From a virus, in IMG/VR virus record IMGVR_UViG_3300009164_000286, positions 1 to 27,942 of that record: 27,942 nt of DNA; one strand, given 5' to 3'. The first letter of the stretch is position 1. Every line of letters begins with the position of its first letter. Below are positions 13,764-21,782 of the stretch, one piece after another. The position numbers and the translations under genes were made by a program. A model generated the notes under the pieces. It searched no databases. It was given only the letters and a program-made list of their open reading frames with translations, and was not told the DNA's origin.

Positions 13764-16229
13764 GTGACTTTACCAATTTGGACAACCAACCCAAACACAT
13801 CATTATCGACCACACAGATTCAATCAGAATTTGGTGGCGATGCTCCAACTAATCTAAGCGAATATTATCGCAATGGTTCGGCAGGTTACGTAACAGGTGA
13901 TCGAGTTGGATTTCCCAATGGAGTGTCAACTCTAATTCCGGTGCTGGGAAATCCATTGAGTATCAGTAACTTCTATGGTGCCAGCGCAGTTGGCTATGCC
14001 ATTACCACAAATAAACCCTCCTACGACGAAGGCGAAACAATGACAATAAGTGTCACTGCACCAGCAACGAACGGCACTACACTATATTGGACCATAGAGG
14101 ATTCAACAACTACAATTACTATTAGTCCAACAACATTGTCGGCTGGCGTCAAAGGCGGCGCACAACTTGAACCAGTCTCACAAGTACTAACAGCATCCGG
14201 TGGCACAGCACCGTATACATTTTCAATTGTGGTAGGATCTTTGCCGGCGGGTGTTACGTTATCATCTGCTGGATTATTGTCAGGATTTCCAACATCGGCT
14301 GGTGTAACAACTTTCACGGTGCAAGCACTTGACAGTCAAGGCAATGGCGGTGTACGTCAATATTCTTTGTCTGTGGGCAATGCAGGATATGCACCATTGA
14401 CTCTAACAAGCGGTACCCAAGGAGTTGCATACAGTCAACAACTGTCAGTGACAGGGGGCACAGCACCATTGGTATACACTGCACTAGGAAATCTTCCAGC
14501 TGGACTTTCCATATCATCCAGTGGTTTAATATCCGGAACACCAACAGTCAATGGCACATTCAATGCCAGTTTTAGAGTGGGATTCAATGGCGGTGGTGCA
14601 GGCAACTCAGGGATCACTATCTCTTACACAAATTGGACTATAAATGTTCAGTCATACGGTGCCTCAACTATAGGACCAAGCCCTTTGCCTGTTGGGTATT
14701 CTGGTCAAAGTTACAGCCAGCAATTGACATTTACAGGTGATGTAGTGGCACCTGTTGTCTTTGAGCATGCGGCAACACCGGGTCAAACTCATTCTGGTAA
14801 CGGAGCACCTTATGTAAATCCTTTACCAGACGGAGTTTCGTTGTCGTCAACTGGCCTATTGTCTGGCACCATCGGTCCAAACTGGTTTGGTTCTTACTCA
14901 TTGTTGGTCAAAGCAACAGATTCTAGACAGAACTCCGTTACCAGTCAAATAACCTGGCCTGTGATTAGAATTACTACAGGTTATATATTACCGTCCAGTT
15001 TACCAGCAGGCACAAGGAATACCGCATATACTCAACAACTTTCCGTGAACAGGAATGACGGAAACACTTATAGGTTCGCTAGCACTAGTGGTTTACCAAC
15101 AGGGCTATCGTTGACATCCGGCGGCTTGCTGTCTGGTACACCCACAGTTAATGGAACATTTTCGGTGGGTGTTGTAGCAGGATATGATCCCGGCGACAAC
15201 GATCCCAGTAACGATTATGATCGTTATACAGCAACTTACAGTTTGGTAATCAATGCTCCGGCTGTTATTACTATTAGTATTAGTCCGAGTAGTTTACCTT
15301 CGGCCACACGAAATATTGCGTTTAGTCAACAATTATCAGCATCAGGCGGAACAGGTATTTACACATATTCGAAAACTGGTTCATTGCCAAACGGAATAAC
15401 ATTAAACAGCAGTGGATTACTGGCTGGTACTCCTACTGTGACAGGAACTTTTTCTATAGATGTTACTGCAACTGATTCCAATAGTAATACTGGATCAAAG
15501 ACTTACAGTTTAGTAGTTGGGTCTGTTACTATTAGTATTAGTCCAAGCAGTTTATCGGCAGCCACACAAAATAGTGCATTTAGTCAACAGTTGTCAGCAT
15601 CAGGTGGAACAGCGCCTTATACATATTCAAACACTGGGTCATTGCCGTCTGGGCTGTCATTGACCAGCGGTGGATTAATATCTGGTACTCCTACTGCAAC
15701 AGGAACCTATTCTATAGATATTACTGCAACCGATGCTAATAATAATACCGGGTCGGCGAGTTATAGCTTAGTGGTTGGGGCTGCTGCCGCTCCTGCTTCT
15801 ACATTGAGACTTTACGTGGCATCTGGCGCTGGAGGATCGAGTGTTTACGAAACAAACAATCCTGCTTATATCGATATTCAAATTTATAATGAATATCCAG
15901 TTGGGCATGTATTTAATACTGGCGATTATGATAGAGCGTCGTGGCAAATTTCTAGCCCAAATAATGTTATTACACCCAATGATTTTACTAGTATGACATT
16001 ATGGAGTGGTGCCACACCCGATAACGATAGTGTGACAATAAATCCTATAACTTCTCTATCAGGCACAATTGATTTAAAATATTTTGCAGGCGGGTCCGGC
16101 AGAAACATGCTTGGAGTGATTACCTTATACGTTAGGGCTGACGGTATATCCGAAGGTATAGAAGAATTTACCTTTACAGTAACAGTCAACGGCCAAACAG
16201 CAAATGAAACTATATACATCAGAGACTAA
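13764..16229 (+). CDS. Tail fibre/adhesin with virion-attachment N-terminus and six He_PIG-like Ig modules
   Basis: This 821-residue protein starts at GTG with AGGAAA about 8 bases upstream. Residues ~1-75 (LSTTQIQSEFGGDAPTNLSE ... LSISNFYGAS) are an N-terminal domain I recognise from marine phage tail proteins, probably for attachment to the virion. Residues ~80-115 (YAITTNKPSYDEGETM ... LYWTIED) look like the first half of a Calx-beta-like domain. Then come six He_PIG-like modules at ~123-207, 208-299, 300-404, 406-498, 499-586 and 587-677, each with YSQQLS or a variant, LPAGLSLSSxGLLSGTP and a closing Y-SLVV. Residues ~678-821 form a separate beta domain ending VNGQTANETIYIRD. Such modules are typical of surface adhesins, so a role in host contact is inferred. 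The apparent half-domain near residue 115 suggests an insertion. Confidence 0.8.
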   Translation: MTLPIWTTNPNTSLSTTQIQSEFGGDAPTNLSEYYRNGSAGYVTGDRVGFPNGVSTLIPVLGNPLSISNFYGASAVGYAITTNKPSYDEGETMTISVTAPATNGTTLYWTIEDSTTTITISPTTLSAGVKGGAQLEPVSQVLTASGGTAPYTFSIVVGSLPAGVTLSSAGLLSGFPTSAGVTTFTVQALDSQGNGGVRQYSLSVGNAGYAPLTLTSGTQGVAYSQQLSVTGGTAPLVYTALGNLPAGLSISSSGLISGTPTVNGTFNASFRVGFNGGGAGNSGITISYTNWTINVQSYGASTIGPSPLPVGYSGQSYSQQLTFTGDVVAPVVFEHAATPGQTHSGNGAPYVNPLPDGVSLSSTGLLSGTIGPNWFGSYSLLVKATDSRQNSVTSQITWPVIRITTGYILPSSLPAGTRNTAYTQQLSVNRNDGNTYRFASTSGLPTGLSLTSGGLLSGTPTVNGTFSVGVVAGYDPGDNDPSNDYDRYTATYSLVINAPAVITISISPSSLPSATRNIAFSQQLSASGGTGIYTYSKTGSLPNGITLNSSGLLAGTPTVTGTFSIDVTATDSNSNTGSKTYSLVVGSVTISISPSSLSAATQNSAFSQQLSASGGTAPYTYSNTGSLPSGLSLTSGGLISGTPTATGTYSIDITATDANNNTGSASYSLVVGAAAAPASTLRLYVASGAGGSSVYETNNPAYIDIQIYNEYPVGHVFNTGDYDRASWQISSPNNVITPNDFTSMTLWSGATPDNDSVTINPITSLSGTIDLKYFAGGSGRNMLGVITLYVRADGISEGIEEFTFTVTVNGQTANETIYIRD
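15268..15783 (+). repeat. Two tandem 258-bp repeats encoding He_PIG-like modules
   Basis: The blocks starting TTACTATTAGTATTAGTCC at 15268 and 15526 are offset by exactly 258 bases (86 codons) and match closely in DNA as well as protein (ISISPSSL, FSQQLSASGGT, TGSLP, GTPT, ATD). Upstream modules match only in protein. High DNA identity points to a recent duplication and makes copy-number change by recombination likely. Confidence 0.8.
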
Positions 16230-16249
16230 CAATAACTTAAAATAAAAAT

Positions 16250-19200
16250 ATGGCAATAAATGCATCAGACTTTAACCCGGCCAGTTTATCGGGCACAATA
16301 ACAATAAACTCCAGTGCAGGTACTTCGAGTCCTGTTATAGTGGCGGACACAACAACAGAAGGTCCAGAAAAGTTTGTTATTAAACTAAGAACTGGTAGTG
16401 TATCTGGACCGGTGGTTGCCACCAGTGGTACTATCACCATCAACGATACCAGCCTTGATGCAGTGGTACCTCCAGTTGAACCTCCAGTTGACAGCACCCC
16501 AACATACAGTTTACAAGCCAACGTGGCATCAGTTAGTGAAGGCCAGGGTGTTAGATTTACATTGGTTACGACTAATTTATCAAACGGAAATGCTGTACCT
16601 TATGCCATCTCAGGAGTTAGTTCTGCAGACATTGGTGGTGCATCTTTGACTGGTAATTTCTCAATTAGCAATAATACAGCTTCTCTAGATTTGGCAATAA
16701 CTGCTGATTTGGCAACAGAAGGAACTGAAACATTAACACTTAGATTGACTTCCGCTCCTAGTAACCCATCTGTGCCTATTACAGTTGTTGACTCATCTGT
16801 TGCGCCACCAACGCCGGTTGCAACATACGAATTAACAAATGCAGTATATGGTAGTACACCAGCCACAACAACTACTGCAAATGAAGGAGTGCAGGCTCTT
16901 GTATTTTATTTAAGTATAAACAATGCCAGTAATCAATGGGGTAATGATGTTCCATATACTATAACTGGTATTTCACGGCAGGATATCGGAGTAGGTGCTG
17001 TGTTAGGCGGAAGTTTTCACATACCGTTGACTCCTACATCAAATCCTGTTGCAAGCGTGACCTATTCTATCACTGCAGACCAGGCAACCGAAGGTGTTGA
17101 AACGCTGGTTATGACATTAGACGGTACAAATATAAGTACTTCTGTTACCATTCTTGATACATCGACTACTCCTGCATTACCGCCCACATACAATCTTACA
17201 AGCACTACTCGTAGTTATGGTCCAACAAATCAACAGGTCTACGAGTATGTGAACCCACCGGGGTCTGCTTATGTAGATTTTATATTGAATACTACTAACA
17301 TAGTACCCGGAACACAAGTGCCTTTTACAATCTCTGGAATACAACAAGGAGATGTTACTAGTCCTGGACTAACATGGAATGCTGCCATTTCTAAATACAC
17401 TGGAGCATTTGTAATGCAGACTGAAGACGGTCCGGCAGGATATCCAGTTAATAATCAATTTGGAAAAATCAAAGTTGATATAGTAGCTGATGCTCTGACA
17501 GAAGGAAACGAAACCATGGAATTGTCCTTGGATAACGGACAAGCATCGGTTGCAATGACAATTGTCGACAATTCTCTTTCTGCCCCAGCAGTGTTCACAG
17601 TAACCCCGGCTTCTTCTAGTGTCAACGAAGGAAGCCCCATGATATACACGGTGGGTGGTTCTAATATTATAAATGGAACTTATTATTGGACTATACAGAA
17701 TAGCATGAATTTCCTCAATGACTTCGGGACATTCAGTGGCTCGTTTACAATCACAAACAACGCTGGAACATTTAGTGTAACTCCTTCTGCAGACTTATTA
17801 ACAGAAGGATCGGAAGCATTTAGTATAGAACTTAGAACAGGTTCAGCCACTGGACCGGTGGTATTTACTGGTGCGCCGGTTACCATCAATGATACCAGCG
17901 TACCACCCGTTATAACAGGATCGGCCACGATCTCAGCAGCCAACACTAGATCGGTTCCGACCACGTTGCCTGCGGCAGCAACTTGGGTTGCATTCAGAGT
18001 AATTGGCGCCGGTGGAAGTGGCGGCGGACCAGATGGAAGTGGCGCAGGTGGAAGTGGCGGCGGAGCTCAATATGCCAAAGGCATTGTAAAATTACCAGCA
18101 ACTTCTGGACCAAAAACCATTTACGGATTTGCAGGACGTCCGGGACGTGGGGGAAGACTACAGGCTAAAACAGTAGAAGATGGTGGAATTGGAGAAAATT
18201 GTACTCCTGCAGTCAGTGCAAACGGAGCAATTGGTCAAGCAGAATACAGCAGGGGATCATCTGGTGGCGGTGGAGCAGGTGGCGGCGGTTCCAGTTTATA
18301 TTTTCAAAAGCCCGACGGCACATTTGTACCAATTGTGTTCACCGGCGGTGGTGGCGGTGGCGGTGGTGGCACCAATCGACGAGGCGACTATGGAAATGCA
18401 AACTGGGACAACAAAGGGTTCATTACCTTTGGTGGTGGAATTACCGGCTCAACTGTGGGAAATGGATTGGTAGCCATATATGGTGGTGCTGATGGTGGTG
18501 CTGGAGGTGGCGGCGGTGGTGGTGCTGGCGCCCAAGGGTACGCCGGACATGATAATAATTATGGATCAAAAGGTGGAAGTGCTGGTTATGTGATTCGCAA
18601 CGACAACGACGGGTTGACTTGGAGCACATTTGATTGGTACGGAATTGGACCAGTACCTCCTGCATCAGAAGGTGTTGCAGTCGATGCTCCGCAGCCTTTT
18701 CCTTGGGTATCATTTGGACGGGGCGGAATAGGAGCAGTGTATGATGGGGTGTTTGGACAAGGTGGTCAAATGGGTGCCATTGCAATTTACTGGACCACAG
18801 CTGAAACTGCCCCTGACTATTCTAATGTGCCCGACTGGGCATACCCTGCGGTGACTATTCCTGCTGGTGCATTGCCCAATAGAGACATGCAAGCAAGCAG
18901 TGCATCTGGTGTGAACTTTTATTCATGGGGATCTGTATCATACAACATTGATGGAAACATCAGTACCAGCTGTTTTATCATGAGTGACTGGGGAAATGAC
19001 CCAATCAACGGAATTGGTGAATTCCTTGAAATTCGTATAACATCCGCGGCACCCAGTAACGGATTGGCACGTGGTGGCTTGAACTCGAATATTGTAGAAA
19101 ATACTTGGACACCTTTGAAGCCGATGGCATCGTATGGCTATTACATTACAAGTACTGAAAACTATCTTGATGTAACTGTATCGATTCGTCGCAGAGATAA

Positions 19201-19273
19201 TCAGGCTGTACTTCGTACTGTGACTTACTATAATCTAACACAACCTTCAGGATATGTTCAAGGTGTGTATTAA
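16250..19273 (+). CDS. Tail fibre with Calx-beta-like repeats, glycine-rich domain and C-terminal putative receptor domain
   Basis: This protein has 1,007 residues. Residues 1-65 are the second half of a Calx-beta-like domain (LRTGSVSGPVVATSG, TITINDTS). Four fuller repeats follow at ~83-190, 191-310, 311-447 and 448-556, marked by S-V-x-EG, A-D-x-x-TEG-x-E and V-D/N-x-S. Residues ~557-860 are extremely glycine-rich, with runs such as GGGGGGGGG, like the phage Gly-rich tail-tip domain. Residues ~860-1007 are a separate beta domain that could contact the receptor. The ATG at 16250 is forced by an in-frame TAA at 16238, but the leader is only A/T-rich with no clear ribosome site. Starting in mid-domain is odd and fits a split ancestral fibre gene. 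It ends one base before the converging reverse gene. Confidence 0.78.
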   Translation: MAINASDFNPASLSGTITINSSAGTSSPVIVADTTTEGPEKFVIKLRTGSVSGPVVATSGTITINDTSLDAVVPPVEPPVDSTPTYSLQANVASVSEGQGVRFTLVTTNLSNGNAVPYAISGVSSADIGGASLTGNFSISNNTASLDLAITADLATEGTETLTLRLTSAPSNPSVPITVVDSSVAPPTPVATYELTNAVYGSTPATTTTANEGVQALVFYLSINNASNQWGNDVPYTITGISRQDIGVGAVLGGSFHIPLTPTSNPVASVTYSITADQATEGVETLVMTLDGTNISTSVTILDTSTTPALPPTYNLTSTTRSYGPTNQQVYEYVNPPGSAYVDFILNTTNIVPGTQVPFTISGIQQGDVTSPGLTWNAAISKYTGAFVMQTEDGPAGYPVNNQFGKIKVDIVADALTEGNETMELSLDNGQASVAMTIVDNSLSAPAVFTVTPASSSVNEGSPMIYTVGGSNIINGTYYWTIQNSMNFLNDFGTFSGSFTITNNAGTFSVTPSADLLTEGSEAFSIELRTGSATGPVVFTGAPVTINDTSVPPVITGSATISAANTRSVPTTLPAAATWVAFRVIGAGGSGGGPDGSGAGGSGGGAQYAKGIVKLPATSGPKTIYGFAGRPGRGGRLQAKTVEDGGIGENCTPAVSANGAIGQAEYSRGSSGGGGAGGGGSSLYFQKPDGTFVPIVFTGGGGGGGGGTNRRGDYGNANWDNKGFITFGGGITGSTVGNGLVAIYGGADGGAGGGGGGGAGAQGYAGHDNNYGSKGGSAGYVIRNDNDGLTWSTFDWYGIGPVPPASEGVAVDAPQPFPWVSFGRGGIGAVYDGVFGQGGQMGAIAIYWTTAETAPDYSNVPDWAYPAVTIPAGALPNRDMQASSASGVNFYSWGSVSYNIDGNISTSCFIMSDWGNDPINGIGEFLEIRITSAAPSNGLARGGLNSNIVENTWTPLKPMASYGYYITSTENYLDVTVSIRRRDNQAVLRTVTYYNLTQPSGYVQGVY
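18001..18540 (+). repeat. Glycine-codon-rich low-complexity tract
   Basis: The stretch is dominated by GGN codons (GGTGGCGGTGGCGGTGGTGG around 18348 and a similar run near 18495-18530). It encodes the polyglycine part of the second long fibre. Simple GGN runs are prone to slippage, so length may vary between relatives. Spurious long ORFs in other frames here come from the same composition. Confidence 0.75.
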
Positions 19274-19274
19274 T

Positions 19275-19550
19275 TCACTTCCAACGTAGGCAAAAGTACG
19301 TGGCATCTGCATCAGCTAGCCAAGCTGTAATAGCAAATTGGTAGCCGTAATGAAATTGATCAAAGTGTTGATGATATGTTGGAGGTTCGGCAGCATGTTC
19401 CATTACAAATCGACCTGCTTCTGATTGCTGCCAATCCCAAATGGGACCGGCAGCATAAATTTCAGGGTCTTCTACATCACCCAAACTGAACCTATGTACT
19501 ATTAACTTCTGGCAAACCCGTTCGTCAATAATACGATGTGTCAGCGTCAT
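19275..19550 (-). CDS. Conserved small phage protein downstream of thyX (91 aa)
   Basis: Its ATG overlaps the thyX stop codon (ATGA), so it is probably translated by coupling to thyX. The sequence has HRFSLGDVEDPEIYAAGPIW followed by DWQQSEAGRFVMEHA and a tyrosine- and histidine-rich middle (YHQHFDQFHYGYQF) ending in FCLRWK. I recognise this type as a small protein found in marine T4-like phages, with no known function. It is soluble with no membrane segment. Its stop lies one base from the stop of the converging fibre gene, and no terminator hairpin lies between. Confidence 0.75.
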   Translation of the reverse strand: MTLTHRIIDERVCQKLIVHRFSLGDVEDPEIYAAGPIWDWQQSEAGRFVMEHAAEPPTYHQHFDQFHYGYQFAITAWLADADATYFCLRWK

Positions 19551-20230
19551 TGTTGTGAGTATTCTTGGGCCATTGGGAATATGGCCGCGATTGCACCAGC
19601 ACAGGCTCGAGCCACTTCTTGATGCTCTTTCTGTGTACCATTTGCACTACGTAATTCAATGAAGTGAATCCAACTACGCAAAGTGCCATTCATATATAAA
19701 CGTGATTCAATTAGGCCTTCGGGCAATACAGCACGAGCTTGCTCTTTGGCAATGCCGTTGTCGATGGCAAAGTTGTATGCTTCAATGGCCGCCAGTTTAA
19801 CACGAGTTTGGGCTTTTTCCCATTCCATGGCCAGTCTACGAGTCTCAGGAGTGTTTAACTCTAGCTCCACACTATTTTGTCGATTCTTTGGGTCTTGCAA
19901 TCGTGCTTCACGTAGAACAAAGTTTAAGTCCCGGGTTGGATCAGCATAACGTTGACTGAACTCTTGAAAGCTAAAACTTCTGTGGCGTAGGATTTGCCTG
20001 GCAATATCACGTGTGGTTGTGATCTCTAAACAAGCACTGACCATTTCAAGGGGACTCCAGTGCTGATGTTTAACAAGGTATCGTATCAGCTTGTCCGAAG
20101 TTTCAGTGTTAAACTGATTGCTTGGATTGCTAACTCGAGCACAATAGGCAATTAGCTCTTGTGCATTATCGATACCTTGGTTCTGGAACTCAACAGTTGG
20201 CTGAGAATAAGAAACAAGTGAAACTTTCAT
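19547..20230 (-). CDS. thyX: FAD-dependent thymidylate synthase ThyX
   Basis: ThyX (EC 2.1.1.148) methylates dUMP to dTMP using methylene-tetrahydrofolate, with FAD and NADPH as electron carriers, and so supplies thymidine for phage DNA. The ThyX signature RHRx7S is present as RHRSFSFQEFSQR, with Arg82, His83, Arg84 and Ser92. The C-terminal active-site region NGTLRSWIHFIELRSANGTQ also follows the family pattern. At 227 residues it has the usual length. The ATG overlaps the stop of the upstream gene (ATGA at 20227-20230), and its own stop overlaps the next start, so the three genes form a coupled unit. Phages often carry thyX regardless of host type. Confidence 0.96.
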   Translation of the reverse strand: MKVSLVSYSQPTVEFQNQGIDNAQELIAYCARVSNPSNQFNTETSDKLIRYLVKHQHWSPLEMVSACLEITTTRDIARQILRHRSFSFQEFSQRYADPTRDLNFVLREARLQDPKNRQNSVELELNTPETRRLAMEWEKAQTRVKLAAIEAYNFAIDNGIAKEQARAVLPEGLIESRLYMNGTLRSWIHFIELRSANGTQKEHQEVARACAGAIAAIFPMAQEYSQQ

Positions 20231-20568
20231 AAGTCTTTGAGTATTTCGTCTGTGATAGGTTGAACAGTGTTCACAACATCGTCAATGCTGACAAAGAAGT
20301 CAACATCCTCAATGATGTGGTCTAGGGCCTTGAGTTTAGAGTCTAACATTTCTTCTATTAGCTCAGGATCGTTTCCATCGTTGATTAATTCTTTGACATC
20401 TATGTTTACTCTAGTACCATCAATTAAATTGACAGTAATTGATTGCAGTAGTGTTACAGGAATCTCCTGCTTCTCTACGTCTTTAAGAATCTTTTTCCAT
20501 TGATCACGAGCAGAAACATTAATCTTTTTTAACTTTGACCGCGGGTTTTTTCTTGGTTTTGCTGGCAT
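20227..20568 (-). CDS. Conserved phage hypothetical protein (113 aa) upstream of thyX
   Basis: The N-terminus is strongly basic (MPAKPRKNPRSKLKKIN). The rest is acidic and helical, with VNLIDGTRVNIDVKELI and DPELIEEMLDSKLKALDHII and an aspartate-rich DVDFFVSIDDVV. It looks like a small soluble factor that could bind nucleic acid or a protein partner. No catalytic motif is visible. The ATG lies 50 bases inside the preceding gene, in a different frame, with no clear ribosome site, so translation probably depends on ribosomes reading the upstream gene. Its stop overlaps the thyX start. I recognise the type from T4-like marine phages without an assigned function. Confidence 0.75.
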   Translation of the reverse strand: MPAKPRKNPRSKLKKINVSARDQWKKILKDVEKQEIPVTLLQSITVNLIDGTRVNIDVKELINDGNDPELIEEMLDSKLKALDHIIEDVDFFVSIDDVVNTVQPITDEILKDL

Positions 20569-21190
20569 TTGTTTTTGTTGTTGGATCTAAGTCAGCTGCC
20601 TCGGTCAGTAGGCGTTCGGCTTCTTTGAGCATTTGCTCAGCATTTGCTTTCATGGTTTCGGCTTGTTTGATTCGGTCACGTGCCAGGTCGGCATCGCTAA
20701 GAACAGAAGTGTTTGGCTCACTTTGTGCGGCAGGCGTGGACCTTGTGTTGTTGGGAACACCCACTTCACGAATGTCAGTTTTCTTTTTACCTGTCATGCC
20801 CTTGTTGGCATCAAGTTCGGCCATGCGTTTGACAGCATCTTCACCTTTGGCCATTTCGTTCAAGATTTCATTTAGCTCATCTAAACGAACAGAACTGTTG
20901 TTTGTTGGTGTCACTGTCACTTGATTGGTTGGGACCTTTTTAATCAGGCCATCTTTGTGCAATGCTTCCAAGCAGTTACGACCGTCTGGCATGAAGTTCC
21001 TGAACAAGGCATCCGAAAAGTTTGCAGCTTGTTGTCCCACCGGGCTTTCTAAAACTGTCATCACTGGATCGTGATACAGTCTTGGAAGTAGATCACTATA
21101 TGCTACCAAGCACATGTGCTCTTCTCCTGGGACTTCTCTAAAAAGTAAGACTACCTTTTTACTATTGTGCTTACCTATATGTTTATACAT
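20519..21190 (-). CDS. Conserved phage hypothetical protein with coiled-coil, Lys-rich C-terminus (223 aa)
   Basis: Residues ~1-95 form a compact domain (KHNSKKVVLLFREVPGEEHM ... YHDPVMTVLESPVGQQAANF ... FMPDGRNCLEALHKDGLI). Residues ~102-130 and ~168-200 are predicted coiled-coil or helix (DADLARDRIKQAETMKANAE, then QMLKEAERLLTEA), and the end is lysine-rich (KTKKKPAVKVKKD). AAAGGAAAT about 9 bases before the ATG is a good ribosome site. A TAAATA core overlapping the end of the upstream gene may be part of a weak late box. The last 50 bases are shared with the next gene in another frame. No enzymatic motif was seen; I would not assign a function. Confidence 0.75.
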   Translation of the reverse strand: MYKHIGKHNSKKVVLLFREVPGEEHMCLVAYSDLLPRLYHDPVMTVLESPVGQQAANFSDALFRNFMPDGRNCLEALHKDGLIKKVPTNQVTVTPTNNSSVRLDELNEILNEMAKGEDAVKRMAELDANKGMTGKKKTDIREVGVPNNTRSTPAAQSEPNTSVLSDADLARDRIKQAETMKANAEQMLKEAERLLTEAADLDPTTKTNASKTKKKPAVKVKKD

Positions 21191-21208
21191 GATATTTCCT
21201 TTTGATAT

Positions 21209-21454
21209 TTACTCTGCCGGTGTTTCATCATCGGGCTTGATTTTTGGTACGCCGGCGGCTTCCAAAAAAGAAGTCACACGATCATACAACTGGCCCACAC
21301 TTGACAATTCACTGGCTTTCCACGCACCCCTAGCTGATCCAGTTTCTAAAACTTGAACCATTAATGAAAGGTCTTGTAGAGTTAAAGTTGGACGCTCTGT
21401 TGCCGCGGATTCGACAGCAGGCTGTTCACTTGAGGTTGAATTTACTTCAGACAT
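21209..21454 (-). CDS. Small conserved phage hypothetical protein (81 aa)
   Basis: A disordered Ser/Thr/Glu-rich N-terminus (~1-22) is followed by a helical core with LTLQDLSLMVQVLETGSARG, AWKASELSSVGQLYDRVTSF and LEAAGVP. Small proteins with LQDL...V.VLE...RGAWK..EL..VG..YD are, from memory, recurrent in T4-like marine phages, with no assigned role. CGGAG lies about 7 bases before the ATG. The upstream gap (21455-21503) holds a 14-base AT palindrome. It heads the run that leads to thyX. Confidence 0.75.
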   Translation of the reverse strand: MSEVNSTSSEQPAVESAATERPTLTLQDLSLMVQVLETGSARGAWKASELSSVGQLYDRVTSFLEAAGVPKIKPDDETPAE

Positions 21455-21471
21455 AATTGATCTCCGTTGAT

Positions 21472-21485
21472 TTAAATATATTTAA
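21472..21485. promoter_or_regulatory. 14-base AT palindrome with TAAATA on both strands
   Basis: TTAAATATATTTAA is a perfect palindrome in the 49-base gap before the 21454 gene. Each strand carries the TAAATA core of a T4-type late box (the reverse strand reads ATTAAATA). It could be a weak late promoter or a dimer-binding site, or simply AT-rich spacer. Confidence 0.25.
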
Positions 21486-21503
21486 TGATAGTGTTCGTGG
21501 TGA

Positions 21504-21782
21504 CTAAAATTTATTGATATCACTTAGCATTAACGCAAAATAAGATGCTTCGCTATGTATTTCAAATGCCACACGCTTCTGTATACTGTACCCGGATGTG
21601 GATCCTGCTGAGATTACTTCTCCAAAATAATAACGTCCGGTTAGGTTTTCGTACACCCAATCTGTGATCTTTTTTGGATTACAAGTTAGATTAAAGTCCA
21701 CAGCATAAAAATGCGGCGGACAATGATCTAGTACTCGTAATTGGTTGGCATTTAACGGATTAAGCTGAAATGGTCTGGACAT
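21504..21782 (-). CDS. Small hypothetical protein with NPLN motif (92 aa)
   Basis: The ATG at 21782 (MSRPFQLNPLNANQLRVLD) is preferred. A TTG 11 codons upstream would extend the protein, but it has no better ribosome site and lies deeper in the previous gene. Even so, the chosen start lies 23 bases inside that gene. Features are CPPHFYAVDFNL, ITDWVYENLTGRYYFGEVIS and VAFEIHSEASYFALMLSDIN, a mixed alpha/beta pattern. The layout resembles the 125-aa product at 26915-27292, which shares NPLN-x(3)-L/M-R, a later YF pair and a V-x-F-D/E strand, so the two may be distant paralogues. Function unknown. Confidence 0.68.
   Translation of the reverse strand: MSRPFQLNPLNANQLRVLDHCPPHFYAVDFNLTCNPKKITDWVYENLTGRYYFGEVISAGSTSGYSIQKRVAFEIHSEASYFALMLSDINKF

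Noticed and set aside
16200-16260. Programmed frameshift joining the two long fibre genes
   Set aside because: The first gene ends in TAA at 16227-16229, and the second frame has its own TAA at 16238 before the ATG. No slippery heptamer is visible, and a simple insertion explains the split domain better.
18441-18785. 114-residue His-rich reverse ORF opposite the Gly-rich tract
   Set aside because: GGN codons on one strand read as CAC/CCA-rich frames on the other. This is a composition artefact, as are the Trp/Arg-rich forward ORFs at 17983-18492.
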